Shown: positions 1 through 9,205, counted from the first letter of the stretch. The stretch is 64,000 nt of DNA from Nocardiopsis sp. FR4 (GCF_009830945.1 NZ_VWVV01000030.1:31655-95654); one strand, 5' to 3'. Notes: a model not told the origin generated them from the sequence alone. Made by a program: numbers and translations.

Positions 1-478
1 CGCACTGGTCGCCGCGCGCGCCGTCGTAACCGCAGATCGGGCAGACGCCCTCGATGTAGCGGTCGGGCAGCGTGCGGCCGGTGGACGGGGAGACCGCGCC
101 CTTGGTGGTGCGGGCGAAGACGTACCCGTTCTCGTACAGCGCGGTGAACAGCTGCTGGGCGATGGCGTAGTGGTTGCCTGTGGTGCTGCGGGTGAACAGG
201 TCGTAGGACAGCCCGAGCCCGACCAGGTCCTCGGCGATGATCCGGTTGTAGCGGTCGGCCAGTTCCCGGGCGGTGACGCCCTCCTGGTCGGCCAGCACCT
301 GGATCGGGGTGCCGTGCTCGTCGGTGCCGCTGACCATCAGCACGTGGTTGCCCGACATTCGCTGGAAGCGGGAGAAGACGTCGGAGGGCACTCCGAAGCC
401 GGACACGTGGCCGATGTGGCGCGGTCCGTTGGCGTAGGGCCAGGCGACCGCGGTCAGGATGTGGCGATTCGACGACAT
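1..478 (-). CDS. metG: Methionyl-tRNA synthetase, N-terminal part (cut by window edge)
   Basis: Charges tRNA-Met with methionine in the cytoplasm. The reverse strand from the ATG at 478 reads MSSNRHILTAVAWPYANGPR followed by the class I signature HIGH at residues 21-24, then a GTDEHGTP segment and the start of the Cys-x2-Cys zinc knuckle (CPICGYDGARGDQC) near residue 145. About 159 codons are present, and the catalytic domain continues past base 1. The gene points away from the secreted-protein/secDF pair, with about 250 bases between the divergent starts. The identification is secure from the HIGH motif and zinc knuckle; only the length is unknown. Confidence 0.96.
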   Translation of the reverse strand, partial: MSSNRHILTAVAWPYANGPRHIGHVSGFGVPSDVFSRFQRMSGNHVLMVSGTDEHGTPIQVLADQEGVTARELADRYNRIIAEDLVGLGLSYDLFTRSTTGNHYAIAQQLFTALYENGYVFARTTKGAVSPSTGRTLPDRYIEGVCPICGYDGARGDQC

Positions 479-725
479 GGTCCAAGCCTAAAGGGGTCGG
501 GGGCCTGCCGCGCACCTCACGGCGCCGCCCGCGGCCGGTCGGCGCGGCACCGGATCGGGGGGCGGCGGCACCGGATCCCGGGGACGGGGGACAGCGAACG
601 GGGAGCGAAGGGACATTCCCCGGGGCTTGCCCCTACCCGTATGCTCTGCTGGACGAGATGTGCGAACCGGGACACCGGCGGCGGACGACGCCCCTGCCCG
701 GTCCCGACCCGAGGCGGTGGTCACC

Positions 726-1172
726 ATGGTTACCGGTGCCCTACCCCGTCCTGCCCGGCACACCACCGCGCTGCTGACCAGCGTGGTGCTGCTCGTCGTC
801 CTCTCCTTCCCCGTCGCCTCCGGCGGCGAGCGGACGTCCGCGTCGGCCCTGCCCCCGCACGGCTGGCTGAGCGCCCCCGCACACGCGTCAGCCGAGCCGG
901 ACCGGCGGGAGCGGGGCACCGCGCGCGAGCGCGCGGACCTGGCCGAGAACCCGATGCTGACCGTCGGGCCGCCCGCCTCCACCTGCGACCAACGTTCGGT
1001 GCTGCGTGACCTCCCGGACGCCGTGCCCAGCTGCGCGCTGCGCCTGGCGGTGTGGGACCAGCCCTGGTGGCCGCTGCCTCCCCCGACCGCCGACCCCGTT
1101 CCCGAACAGGTCGCCGCCGGGGAGCTGCCGCCGACACGGGCTCCCCCTCTCACCGCGAACACCACCGTCTGA
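726..1172 (+). CDS. Small secreted or membrane-anchored protein of unknown function
   Basis: I do not recognise this family. The ATG at 726 follows a GAGGCGG stretch and gives 148 residues. The N-terminus has basic residues followed by one strong hydrophobic segment (about residues 14-32), like a signal peptide or signal anchor. The mature part is rich in Pro, Ala and Arg and has two cysteines (TCDQ and SCALR) that could form a disulfide outside the cell. An earlier in-frame ATG at 627 would add 33 unstructured residues before the hydrophobic segment and is less likely. It lies 81 bases upstream of secDF on the same strand. Confidence 0.55.
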   Translation: MVTGALPRPARHTTALLTSVVLLVVLSFPVASGGERTSASALPPHGWLSAPAHASAEPDRRERGTARERADLAENPMLTVGPPASTCDQRSVLRDLPDAVPSCALRLAVWDQPWWPLPPPTADPVPEQVAAGELPPTRAPPLTANTTV

Positions 1173-1253
1173 CCATCCCCGGACACCCCCCGCCCGGGTC
1201 CCACCGGGCATGCGCCGGGACCACCCGTATTCGCAGTGAGAGGTACCGACCCC

Positions 1254-3911
1254 TTGTCCAGTCAAACGGGAGCGGGAGGGCGCTGGACACGCGCCCTCAT
1301 CTCCCTTCTCGTCATCCTCGTCGCGTTCGGCGCGGCGTGGTTCATCCCGCCGCGCCTGGGGCTCGACCTCAGCGGCGGCACACAGATCGTCCTGGAGACC
1401 CAGGACGGACCCGACGGCACACCCGCCAACTCCGAGAACACCGACAAGGTCGTGGAGGTGCTGCGCCAGCGCATCGACCGCCTCGGCGTGGCCGAGGCGA
1501 CCCTGTCGCGCTCCGGCGAGAGCCGGATCATCGTCGAGCTGCCCGGCGTGCAGGACCCGGCGGAGGCCGCGCAGATCGTCGGCCGGACCGCCCAGCTGTC
1601 CTTCCACCCCGTGCTCGGCGTCGGCCAGGCGGGCGGCCAGGGCGTCCAGGCCCCGGCGGGCGACTTCGCCAACGCCCCGAGCGCGGACGAGGCACGCGCC
1701 CCGGCCGACACCGAGGGCGGTGACGAGGCCGCCGACCCGGGGGCCGAGGGCACCGGGGGCGGCGGCGAGGAGCTGACGCCCGAGCAGATGGAGGAGCTGC
1801 TGGGCGGCATGGGCGGCCAGCAGCAGGGCCAGGCCGGCCCCACCGCGGAGAACCCCGAGGACGTCGTGATGACGCTCCCGGACCAGGACGGCACCTACCT
1901 CCAGCTGGGCGGGACCGCGCTCAAGGGCGAGCAGGTCGCCAGCGCCGAGGCGGTGCTGGACAGCGTCAACCGCACCCAGTGGACGGTCAACGTCGACTTC
2001 CGCCGCGAGGGCGGCAGGCAGTGGACCGACCTCACCGCCGACGCGGCCTGCTACGAGCAGGGCGATCCGCGCCGCCGGGTGGCGATCGTGCTGGACGACC
2101 AGATCATCTCCGCCCCGGAGGTCAACCCGGAGTTCTCCTGCGACGTGGGCATGCCGGGCAGCTCCATGGTCATCACCAGCCCGTCTTTCACCAGTGAGAG
2201 CGCGAGCGAACTGGCCGTGCTGATCGAGGGCGGCTCGCTGCCGCTGCCGGTCACCGAGGTCCAGCGCCAGACCGTGGGCCCGACCCTCGGTGCCGCCGCG
2301 ATCCAGGCCAGCGCCATCGCCGCCGTCCTGGGCCTGGCGTTCACCGCGCTGTACATCACCCTGGTCTACCGTCTGGTCGGCTTCCTGGCCTCCCTGGCGC
2401 TGGGGTTCTACACGCTGATCGCCTACGGGGCGCTGGTCGCCATCAACGCCACGCTCACCCTGCCGGGCCTGGCGGGCTTCGTGCTGGCCATCGGTATGGC
2501 CATCGACGCCAACGTGCTGATCTTCGAACGCGCACGCGAGGAGCACCAGCGGCAGACGAGGGTCTACGAGGCCAACAAGTCCGCGGGCATGCGCGACGCC
2601 ACCGAGGACGAGGCGGCCAGGGCCGAGGCCGGGGTGCTCACGCGGCGCCGCCGCCGGGCGATCCCGCCGAGCCTGGAGAAGGCCTTCGTGGAGGGCTCCC
2701 GCAAGGCGTGGAGCGCGGTCATCGACACCAACATCACCACGCTCATCGCCGCGGCCCTGCTGTTCCTCTTCGCCTCCGGCACGGTCCAGGGCTTCGGTGT
2801 GACGCTGAGCATCGGCACCCTGGTCTCGATGTTCTCCGCGCTGGTCATCGCGCGCGTGTTCGTCGAGTGGGCGGTGCGCCGCGCGGTCATCCGCAAGCAC
2901 CCCGCGGTCAGCGGTCTGAACAGGGTCGGCGGGATCCGCCGCTGGCTGGTCGAGAAGAGCCCCGACATCATGAGGCACCGCGCCAAGGGCTTGATCGTGG
3001 CGGCCCTGATCGTGGTGGCGGCCGTGGCCGCGCCCCTGGTCCGCGAGGCCAACCTGGGCGTGGAGTTCACCGGCGGCCGGGTGCTGGAGTACGAGATCAC
3101 CGGGGACGGGGACCTCTCGGTGGACGGGGCCCGCGAGGTCATCTCCGGGCTCGGCTTCCCCGGTTCGGACACGGCGGTGGTCCAGGAGGCCGGGGACGGC
3201 GACATCTCGGTGCGCACCGGCAACATCTCCGACACCGACGCGGCGCAGATCGCCGACGCGCTGGACGAGGAGACCGGCGGCGTGGAACTGGTCAGCGACG
3301 AGCTGATCGGGCCGAGCATGGGCGACGAGCTGCGCAACCGGGCGCTGATCGCCCTGGGCGCGGCCCTGGCGCTGCAGATGGCCTACCTGGCCTGGCGGTT
3401 CCGCTGGTCGTTCGGGGTGTCCACCATGCTGTCGCTGGCGTTCAACCTGGTCCTGGTGATCGGGCTGTTCATCTGGCTGGGCAAGCCGATCGACGGCGTG
3501 TTCCTCGCCGCCCTGCTGAGCGTCATCGGCTTCACCGTCAACGACACGGTGGTGGTGTTCGACCGGGTGCGCGACGAGTGGGCCAGGGACGAGAAGTCGT
3601 CCTTCGCCGAGATCGCCAACCGCGCGGTGCTCAACACCCTGCCGCGTACCGTGAACACCTCGGTCGGCGCGCTGATCATCCTGGGCTTCCTGACCTTCCT
3701 CGGCGGGTCCTCGCTCCAGGACTTCTCCATCGCGATGCTGGTCGGTCTGAGCACGGGTGTGCTCTCCACGGTGTTCGTCGCCGTCCCGCTGGCCATCTGG
3801 TTGCAGAGGTGGGACCGGACGGATCCGCCGCACGTGGTCAAGGAGCGCAAGGCCAGGCAGAGGGTGGCCGCCAAGGCCGCCCGCGAGGCCGACGACGGCG
3901 CGGTCGTGTAG
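1254..3911 (+). CDS. secDF: Protein translocase SecDF, fused single-chain form
   Basis: Accessory membrane subunit of the Sec translocon; the family uses the proton gradient to pull exported proteins out of the channel. The SecD half has an N-terminal membrane segment, the LGLDLSGGTQIVLE motif, a long Gly/Glu-rich periplasmic insertion, FTSESASELAVLIEGGSLPL and six membrane spans with FVLAIGMAIDANVLIFER. The SecF half starts near residue 570 with GVEFTGGRVLEYEI and has FTVNDTVVVFDRVRDE. I prefer the TTG at 1254 (GAGAGG 10 bases upstream) over the GTG at 1236, which has no ribosome binding site. Actinobacteria usually have separate secD and secF next to yajC; this fused copy sits elsewhere and may be a second paralogue. 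Confidence 0.93.
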   Translation: MSSQTGAGGRWTRALISLLVILVAFGAAWFIPPRLGLDLSGGTQIVLETQDGPDGTPANSENTDKVVEVLRQRIDRLGVAEATLSRSGESRIIVELPGVQDPAEAAQIVGRTAQLSFHPVLGVGQAGGQGVQAPAGDFANAPSADEARAPADTEGGDEAADPGAEGTGGGGEELTPEQMEELLGGMGGQQQGQAGPTAENPEDVVMTLPDQDGTYLQLGGTALKGEQVASAEAVLDSVNRTQWTVNVDFRREGGRQWTDLTADAACYEQGDPRRRVAIVLDDQIISAPEVNPEFSCDVGMPGSSMVITSPSFTSESASELAVLIEGGSLPLPVTEVQRQTVGPTLGAAAIQASAIAAVLGLAFTALYITLVYRLVGFLASLALGFYTLIAYGALVAINATLTLPGLAGFVLAIGMAIDANVLIFERAREEHQRQTRVYEANKSAGMRDATEDEAARAEAGVLTRRRRRAIPPSLEKAFVEGSRKAWSAVIDTNITTLIAAALLFLFASGTVQGFGVTLSIGTLVSMFSALVIARVFVEWAVRRAVIRKHPAVSGLNRVGGIRRWLVEKSPDIMRHRAKGLIVAALIVVAAVAAPLVREANLGVEFTGGRVLEYEITGDGDLSVDGAREVISGLGFPGSDTAVVQEAGDGDISVRTGNISDTDAAQIADALDEETGGVELVSDELIGPSMGDELRNRALIALGAALALQMAYLAWRFRWSFGVSTMLSLAFNLVLVIGLFIWLGKPIDGVFLAALLSVIGFTVNDTVVVFDRVRDEWARDEKSSFAEIANRAVLNTLPRTVNTSVGALIILGFLTFLGGSSLQDFSIAMLVGLSTGVLSTVFVAVPLAIWLQRWDRTDPPHVVKERKARQRVAAKAAREADDGAVV

Positions 3912-3962
3912 CGGCGGTCGCCGCATGCCGCGGCGGCCGGGTGGCGACCCGGTCGCACGGCG

Positions 3963-3999
3963 CGGGGCCCCGGGGACGGGTTTCGTCCCCGGGGCCCCG
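3963..3999 (+). terminator. Strong hairpin terminator after secDF
   Basis: A perfect 15-base-pair GC stem (3963-3977 with 3985-3999) and a 7-base loop lie 51 bases after the secDF stop. There is no long T tract, as is common in high-GC actinobacteria. It also lies downstream of the convergent AIM24 gene, so it may serve both. Confidence 0.75.
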
Positions 4000-4071
4000 T
4001 CGTGTCCGGCGCACCCGGCGGACCGGGAGCCGGGAGACCGGTCCGGTGGGAGTCCGGCCCGTGTGGGGAGG

Positions 4072-4734
4072 TCAGCCCGCCTGGGCGGGCTGCGGGGCGC
4101 CCTCGGAGGCCTGCACCAGGACGAAGCCCTGGCCCTCCAGGGAGAGCTGGAAGGCCTCGCCGCTGCCGCGGCCGATGAGCGCCCCGGCCTTGGCGGTGCG
4201 GCGCACGCCCGTGCGCAGCGTGCTGGACCACGCGACCGCCGCGTCGGTGTCCACGAAGGTCGGCTGGTCGATGTTGAGCAGCACCGGGGCGCCGTGGCAG
4301 GCGATGGCCACCCTGCCGTGCCCCGAGAAGACCGTGTTGAACAGGCCTCCGGTCATCATCCCGGCGCCCTCGACCCGGCGGATGTCCCAGCTCAGCCCCG
4401 GCTCGAAGGCGAGCACGTTCTCACCGTTGACCGTGATCTGGTCGCCCTCCAGGTCCACCAGGTGGACGTCCCAGGCGTCGCGGGCCAGGAACACGTCCCC
4501 GCGCCCGGTCACCCGCATCAGCGGCATGCCCTCGCCGGTGAACGCCTTCTTCAGGAACCGGCCGACGCTGCCCGCCCCCTCGTAGGAGAAGTCGATCTGG
4601 CCCTGGTAGGCCACCATGGTGCCCTGCCGGGCGAGGAACTCGCCGTTGAGGCCGACCCTGAGCATCTTGTGGTTCTGCAGGTGCATCCCCGGCTGGCTGG
4701 TCTCCTGCGCCTGCTGGAAGAGCTGACTTCTCAT
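4072..4734 (-). CDS. AIM24/TIGR00266-family protein
   Basis: The 220-residue protein matches the AIM24 (DUF124, TIGR00266) family, a single-domain beta-rich fold found widely in bacteria, including actinobacteria. Its molecular role in bacteria is not established. Family-like segments include KMLRVGLNGEFLARQGTMVA, GRGDVFLARDAWDVHLVDL and an FNTVFSGHGRVAIACHG stretch. There is no signal peptide or membrane segment. It is transcribed toward the secDF terminator, and the gap to the rsmI stop is 107 bases. The ATG at 4734 has a modest purine-rich upstream stretch (GAGGAACGTTC). Confidence 0.8.
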   Translation of the reverse strand: MRSQLFQQAQETSQPGMHLQNHKMLRVGLNGEFLARQGTMVAYQGQIDFSYEGAGSVGRFLKKAFTGEGMPLMRVTGRGDVFLARDAWDVHLVDLEGDQITVNGENVLAFEPGLSWDIRRVEGAGMMTGGLFNTVFSGHGRVAIACHGAPVLLNIDQPTFVDTDAAVAWSSTLRTGVRRTAKAGALIGRGSGEAFQLSLEGQGFVLVQASEGAPQPAQAG

Positions 4735-4841
4735 GAACGTTCCTCATCGACGGTCGGGCTGAACACCGGCAACACGCGCACCGACGGGCGCACGCATCGA
4801 ATAGGACGCGCCGGAGGGAAAAAGGTTCCGGCCCGCCCGGG

Positions 4842-5723
4842 TCACCCCCCGGCGGCGATCCCGTGCACGAGGTCGTAGACCCGGCGCTTGGGCACGCCCG
4901 TCTCCCTGGCCACGCGGGTGATCGCCTCCTTGCGGCGCACGCCCTCCTCCTCCAGGGCCGCGACCGCGGCCAGCAGGTCGGCGTCGGTGGTCTCCTCCGG
5001 GCGCTGGCGGGCGCCCTCCACCACGACGGAGATCTCGCCCCGCACCCCCGGCGCGGCCCACTCCGCCAGCTCACCGAGGCCGCCCCGGCGCACCTCCTCG
5101 TAGGTCTTGGTCAGCTCACGGCACACCGCGGCGCGCCGGTCGGCCCCGAAGGCCGCGGCCATCGCCTCCAGGGTGGCCGCGAGGCGGTGCGGGCTCTCGA
5201 AGAAGACCATGGTGCGGCGCTCGGCGGCCAGGTCGGCCAGGTAGCCCGCCAGCCCCTTGCGGGGCGGGAAGCCCTCGAAGCAGAAGCGGTCGGTGGGCAG
5301 GCCCGAGACCACGAGGGCGGTGGTCACCGCGGAGGGCCCGGGAATGGCGGTCACCGGGATGCCCTCCCGGGCGCAGGCGGCGGCCAGCCGGTAGCCCGGG
5401 TCCGAGACCCCGGGCATCCCGGCGTCGGTGACGACCAGCACGTCGCGCCCGCCGCGCAGGTCGGCGAGCAGCTCGTCGGTGCGGCGGCTCTCGTTGGCGT
5501 CGTAGTAGGACACCACGCGCGCGCCCGCCTCCCCGCCCAGGCGTACGTTCGCGCGGGAGGCGAACTGGCGTAGCCTGCGTGTGTCCTCGGCGGCGATGAC
5601 GCGCGCGCCCTCCAGCGCGCGCAGCAGCCGGGGCGGCGCGTCCTCCAGGTTTCCGATGGGCACCCCGGCGAGCGTCAGGGTTCCCGCCGCCCCCGTCCCA
5701 GCTCCGCCCTCAACCACTGTCAT
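4842..5723 (-). CDS. rsmI: 16S rRNA (cytidine-1402) 2'-O-methyltransferase RsmI
   Basis: Methylates the ribose of C1402 in the decoding centre of 16S rRNA using S-adenosylmethionine. The 293 residues show the tetrapyrrole-methylase fold in order: GVPIGNLEDAPPRLLRAL near the start, AAEDTRRL, DAGMPGVSDPGYRLAAA, IPGPSAVTTALVVSGLPTD, FCFEGFPPRKG and a C-terminal helical tail. Length and motif order are normal for RsmI. It is divergent from pmt; the starts are 105 bases apart, so the two promoters must overlap or lie back to back. The same rsmI-pmt pairing is common in actinobacteria. Confidence 0.93.
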   Translation of the reverse strand: MTVVEGGAGTGAAGTLTLAGVPIGNLEDAPPRLLRALEGARVIAAEDTRRLRQFASRANVRLGGEAGARVVSYYDANESRRTDELLADLRGGRDVLVVTDAGMPGVSDPGYRLAAACAREGIPVTAIPGPSAVTTALVVSGLPTDRFCFEGFPPRKGLAGYLADLAAERRTMVFFESPHRLAATLEAMAAAFGADRRAAVCRELTKTYEEVRRGGLGELAEWAAPGVRGEISVVVEGARQRPEETTDADLLAAVAALEEEGVRRKEAITRVARETGVPKRRVYDLVHGIAAGG

Positions 5724-5828
5724 CCCCGTCCTGTCGCGCTACGGTGGGCTCTATCACGCCACCCGAAACCTGGTTTCGTGGTCCGTCCGCAAAGGACAAC
5801 CATCTCCGTCCCCAACCTACGAGCCGAG

Positions 5829-7466
5829 ATGACCACCACCGCACATTCCTCCGAGGCCCCGCCCTCGTCCCCACCGCGGTCGGCGCGGATCCGTTCCCGT
5901 TTCCTTCCCGTGGACCCCGCCCCCCGCTGGGTGGGGTGGCTGGGCGCCGTCCTCGTCACGCTGTTCGCCGGCGCGCTGAGGTTCTTCCACCTCGGTGAGC
6001 CCGACCGGATCTACTTCGACGAGACCTACTACGCCAAGGACGCCTACGGGCTCCAGGAGTTCGGCTACGAGCACGAGACCGTGGAGGAGCCGGTCGACGC
6101 CGACGACCTGCTCGGCCAGGGCTACCAGGACATCTTCACCGGGGCGGGCGACTTCGTCGTGCACCCGCCGGTCGGCAAGTGGATGATCGCCCTGGGCGAC
6201 TGGCTGTGGGCGCTGTTCCCCTTCGGCCAGAGCATGACCCCGGAGGCCTGGCGGTTCGCCGCGGCCCTGGCCGGTATGGTCTCCGTGCTCATCCTGGTGC
6301 GCCTGGCCACGCGGATGACCCGCTCGGTGCTGCTGGGGTGCACGGCGGGCCTGATCATGGCGGTGGACGGCCTGCACTTCACGCTGAGCCGCATCGCCAT
6401 GGTGGACATCTTCCTCACCCTGTGGATCCTGGCCGGGTTCACCTGCCTGGTGATCGACCGGGACCGGACCAGGGAGCGGCTGGTGCGGCTGGCGGAGGCC
6501 GGGACTAACCTGGTGTCGGTGGGCTGGCTGGGCATGCGGTGGTGGCGCCTGGCCGCCGGCCTGTGCTTCGGTCTGGCCGTCGGCACCAAGTGGTCGGCCC
6601 TGTTCTTCGTCGCGGCCTTCGGTCTGCTCACGGTGGCGTGGGACTACGGGGCCCGGACCAGCGTCGGCCAGCAGCGCCCCCTCGGGCGCTGGCTGGGAAT
6701 CGACGCGGTCCCGGCCTTCGTCCAGACCGTGGTGGTGGCGGCGGTCGTCTACCTGGCCTCGTGGTCGGGGTGGCTGTTCACCCGTGGCGGCTACAACCGC
6801 GACTACGCGGACGGCACGGCGCCGGAGTGGCTGCCCGGCTTCCTGCACGCGCCCGTGGAGGCGCTGGCGAGCCTGGTGAACTACCACGACCGGATGATGA
6901 ACTTCCACACCGGTCTGACCAGCGACCACTCCTACATCTCCGCGCCGTGGGAGTGGCTGATCATGCGCACCCCGGTGATGTTCCACTACAACGGCGAGGC
7001 CGTGGGGTGCGGCACCGGCGACTGCGTGACCTCGGTGGTCTCCATCGGCACGCCGATCATCTGGTGGCTCAGCCTGCTCGCCCTGACCGTGGTGTTCGGC
7101 TGGTGGGTGACCTTCCGCGACTGGCGGGCGGGCGCGGTGCTGCTGGCCGTGGCGGCGGGGTGGCTGCCGTGGTTCGCCTACCCGGACCGCCCCATGTTCC
7201 TGTTCTACGCGCTGCCGCTGCTGCCGTTCCTGGTACTGGCGATCGTGCTGGCGCTGGGCCTGGTACTGGGGGCCGGGGAGGACAGTCCGCGCTTCGCGCC
7301 CTACCTCCGTGCGGTCGGCGGCATCGTCTACGGCGTGGTGCTGCTCCTGATCGTGGCGTGCTTCGCCTACTTCTACCCGGTGCTGGCGGCCTATCCGATC
7401 GACGAGACGGTGTGGCGCGAGCTCATGTGGTTCGACGTGTGGATCTACGGCAGCGGGGGTTCCTGA
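5829..7466 (+). CDS. pmt: Polyprenyl-phosphate-mannose--protein mannosyltransferase (Pmt)
   Basis: Integral membrane enzyme that transfers mannose from polyprenyl-phosphate-mannose to Ser/Thr of exported proteins during Sec export. The sequence has many hydrophobic spans, the first external loop with the catalytic-type motif YFDETYYAKDAY, a second acidic loop, and a C-terminal four-span domain with PDRPMFLFYALPLLPFL. I chose the ATG at 5829 (545 residues); a GTG at 5778 would add 17 residues that do not look like the family N-terminus. It is divergent from rsmI. SecDF nearby belongs to the same export process, although a functional link is only inferred. Confidence 0.92.
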   Translation: MTTTAHSSEAPPSSPPRSARIRSRFLPVDPAPRWVGWLGAVLVTLFAGALRFFHLGEPDRIYFDETYYAKDAYGLQEFGYEHETVEEPVDADDLLGQGYQDIFTGAGDFVVHPPVGKWMIALGDWLWALFPFGQSMTPEAWRFAAALAGMVSVLILVRLATRMTRSVLLGCTAGLIMAVDGLHFTLSRIAMVDIFLTLWILAGFTCLVIDRDRTRERLVRLAEAGTNLVSVGWLGMRWWRLAAGLCFGLAVGTKWSALFFVAAFGLLTVAWDYGARTSVGQQRPLGRWLGIDAVPAFVQTVVVAAVVYLASWSGWLFTRGGYNRDYADGTAPEWLPGFLHAPVEALASLVNYHDRMMNFHTGLTSDHSYISAPWEWLIMRTPVMFHYNGEAVGCGTGDCVTSVVSIGTPIIWWLSLLALTVVFGWWVTFRDWRAGAVLLAVAAGWLPWFAYPDRPMFLFYALPLLPFLVLAIVLALGLVLGAGEDSPRFAPYLRAVGGIVYGVVLLLIVACFAYFYPVLAAYPIDETVWRELMWFDVWIYGSGGS

Positions 7467-7773
7467 ACCCGTCCTTAACGACACGCCATTCCAGCACTTC
7501 CCAATAGTGGGCATACGCCGGGAAATCAACAGTCCGGAGTAGCCGAAACAGGACACGGCGTCAGCGCGATTCCGGCGTGGAAACTCTCGGCAGGGCACCA
7601 CCCTCCCTGGTACTGTCGGCAACTGGTTGCTGTTGTAGTTTCCATGGATGCCCGAGGCGCCTCGCGGAACTTCACGTGGGCGCCCGTCGATACGGGGATT
7701 ACTCGTCGGCTCGGTGCCCGGCGACCCGGGGCCAGCAGGGTGCGGCCCCGAAGTAGTTCCCAAGGGAGAGCAC
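7467..7773 (+). promoter_or_regulatory. Gene-free stretch holding the cold-shock gene leader
   Basis: No convincing gene lies between pmt and the csp start. Part of it (about 7480-7660) is less GC-rich than its surroundings, with GGTACTGTCGGCAACTGG and a GTTGCTGTTGTAG stretch. Cold-shock genes commonly have long structured 5' leaders that control translation, so this probably contains the csp promoter and leader. I could not define the start site. Confidence 0.4.
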
Positions 7774-7977
7774 ATGGCTCAGGGCACCGTGAAGTGGTTC
7801 AACTCCGAAAAGGGTTTCGGGTTCATCGCCGTCGATGGCGGGCAGCCCGACGTGTTCGTCCACTACTCGGCGATCTCGGGTAGCGGCTTCCGGAACCTGG
7901 AAGAGGACCAGAAGGTCGAGTTCGACATCATCCAGGGCCCCAAGGGCCCCCAGGCGGCTGACGTCAGAGCGGTCTAG
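7774..7977 (+). CDS. cspA: Cold-shock domain protein (CspA family)
   Basis: A 67-residue nucleic-acid chaperone with one oligonucleotide-binding fold that binds single-stranded RNA and DNA. Both signatures are visible: KGFGFI (RNP1, residues 15-20) and VFVHYSAI (RNP2). The start GTVKWFNSEKG is canonical. The ATG at 7774 is set by the GGGAGAG ribosome binding site four bases upstream; an upstream in-frame extension from 7648 has no family similarity and is rejected. It is monocistronic and followed by a strong hairpin at 8153. Confidence 0.96.
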   Translation: MAQGTVKWFNSEKGFGFIAVDGGQPDVFVHYSAISGSGFRNLEEDQKVEFDIIQGPKGPQAADVRAV

Positions 7978-8285
7978 GCCCGCCTGTTCCACCGCGCGTC
8001 CGCGCTTCTTGTAAGTACGCCCGAGCCGCCGGGGTCGGGTTCGACTGACACGGCCGGGTCCCACCGTCCGGGCTGTCCGCCCGGGCCCCGGACCGGCCGG
8101 CACACCGGTGGACGCCGCCCCCGGCCCGGCGTCCGAACGAGGAACGTCCTCAGCGGCCCCCCGCTCGACGAGCGGGGGGCCGCCCGGCGTTCGCCTCCCG
8201 GCAATCGGGGCAGGGTTACCCAAGCTTCCCGATACCGGTTAACCTGCTTGGTGCCGGTCAGTACACCGAGGGACGAGGGTGGCGC
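7978..8285 (+). other. Gene-free stretch between csp and tatB
   Basis: No gene seen. It holds the hairpin at 8153-8183 and then about 100 bases that include GGTTAACCTGCTTGG and GGGACGAGGGTGG, the latter being the ribosome binding region of tatB. Confidence 0.5.
8153..8183 (+). terminator. Hairpin terminator after csp
   Basis: The stem GCGGCCCCCCGCT (8153-8165) pairs perfectly with 8171-8183; the stem can extend by two pairs to leave a GAC loop. It lies 176 bases after the csp stop and about 100 bases before tatB. Confidence 0.7.
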
Positions 8286-8594
8286 ATGTTCAACATCAGC
8301 GGAGGAGAGTTCGTCGTCCTTCTCCTGCTCGCGCTGCTGATCTTCGGCCCGGACCAGCTGCCCAAGGCCGCCCAGCAGGTGGGCCGGGTGCTGCGCCAGC
8401 TGCGCACCATGGCCAACACCGCCTCCAAGGACATCAAGGAGGGCCTGGGACCGGAGTTCAAGGACTTCGACGTGCAGGACCTCAACCCGAGGCGCTTCGT
8501 GCAGAAGCACTTCTGGGAGGACGAGGAGCCGGAGAAGAAGCCCGTGGCCAGGCTGAACGGCAAGCGCCCGCCCTTCGACGACGAGGCCACCTGA
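8286..8594 (+). CDS. tatB: Sec-independent protein translocase subunit TatB
   Basis: Part of the twin-arginine translocation receptor in the cytoplasmic membrane. The 102-residue protein has one N-terminal membrane helix starting MFNISGGEFVVLLLLALLIF, the GPDQLPK hinge, an amphipathic helix (AAQQVGRVLRQLRTMA) and an acidic, charged tail. That layout and the start match actinobacterial TatB rather than TatA. The ATG at 8286 follows GGGACGAGGGTGG. It stands alone, convergent with the membrane protein downstream. Confidence 0.9.
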   Translation: MFNISGGEFVVLLLLALLIFGPDQLPKAAQQVGRVLRQLRTMANTASKDIKEGLGPEFKDFDVQDLNPRRFVQKHFWEDEEPEKKPVARLNGKRPPFDDEAT

Positions 8595-8656
8595 GCCCTT
8601 CCCGGCCCCGCCCCGCCGCCCGCCCCCGGTGGTCCGGGCGGCCGTGCGCGAACCGC

Positions 8657-9205
8657 TCAGCCCACGAGCATGAGCACGAACAGGGCCAGGCCCAGCAGGA
8701 TCAGCGAGCCGGTGATGATGACCGGCGAACCGACCGTCAGCACCAGCACCTCCACCAGCAGCGCGCCGCCGAAGGCCCCCGCCAGCCAGGGCCAGCGCGG
8801 CCCCGGCTCCCAGCCGTAGCGGTGCTCCCGGGCCAGGGCGACCAAGAACGCCAGCCCGGTGAGCAGCCAGAACACCAGGTGGGCGAGCGCGCGGGTGCGC
8901 GGTTCGACGTAGTCGGCCATACCGCCGACCACCATCACGTAGGTCAGCGTGCCCGCCAGCAGCCGCCAGTGCCCGCCCCCCCGCTGCGGGGGTATGGCCT
9001 TGAGCCGCGCCGGCGTGGTGCGCCGGAAGCGTTCAGCCGCCACGGGCGGCTCCTCCTCCACCGGTTCGACCGTGGTCTCCTCCGGCGGCCCGGGATCGGG
9101 CGGAGGCGGTTCGTACCCTCCGACCGGAGGCCTCCCCTCGGGGGAGGGGTGGACGGGTTCCTCGGGGGTCTGGTATCCGCCGGGGTACTCGGGGGAGTCG
9201 GACAC
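8657..9205 (-). CDS. Membrane protein with proline-rich N-terminus, unknown function
   Basis: The 182-residue protein has a disordered N-terminal third that is very rich in Pro, Glu and Gly. A basic stretch then leads into four predicted membrane helices (roughly residues 82-100, 106-125, 136-155 and 160-180). I see no catalytic motif. The layout is common among small actinobacterial integral membrane proteins that are named only as hypothetical. It faces tatB tail to tail, with 62 bases between the two stops. Its upstream side is a long gene-poor stretch. Confidence 0.7.
   Translation of the reverse strand: MSDSPEYPGGYQTPEEPVHPSPEGRPPVGGYEPPPPDPGPPEETTVEPVEEEPPVAAERFRRTTPARLKAIPPQRGGGHWRLLAGTLTYVMVVGGMADYVEPRTRALAHLVFWLLTGLAFLVALAREHRYGWEPGPRWPWLAGAFGGALLVEVLVLTVGSPVIITGSLILLGLALFVLMLVG

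Noticed and set aside
888..3926. 1012-residue open frame on the minus strand
   Set aside because: Antisense to secDF, which has all family motifs; the frame is Gly/Arg/His/Asp-rich with no domain, typical of a high-GC shadow.
5817..7775. 652-residue open frame on the minus strand
   Set aside because: Antisense to pmt; low-complexity composition and no motif.
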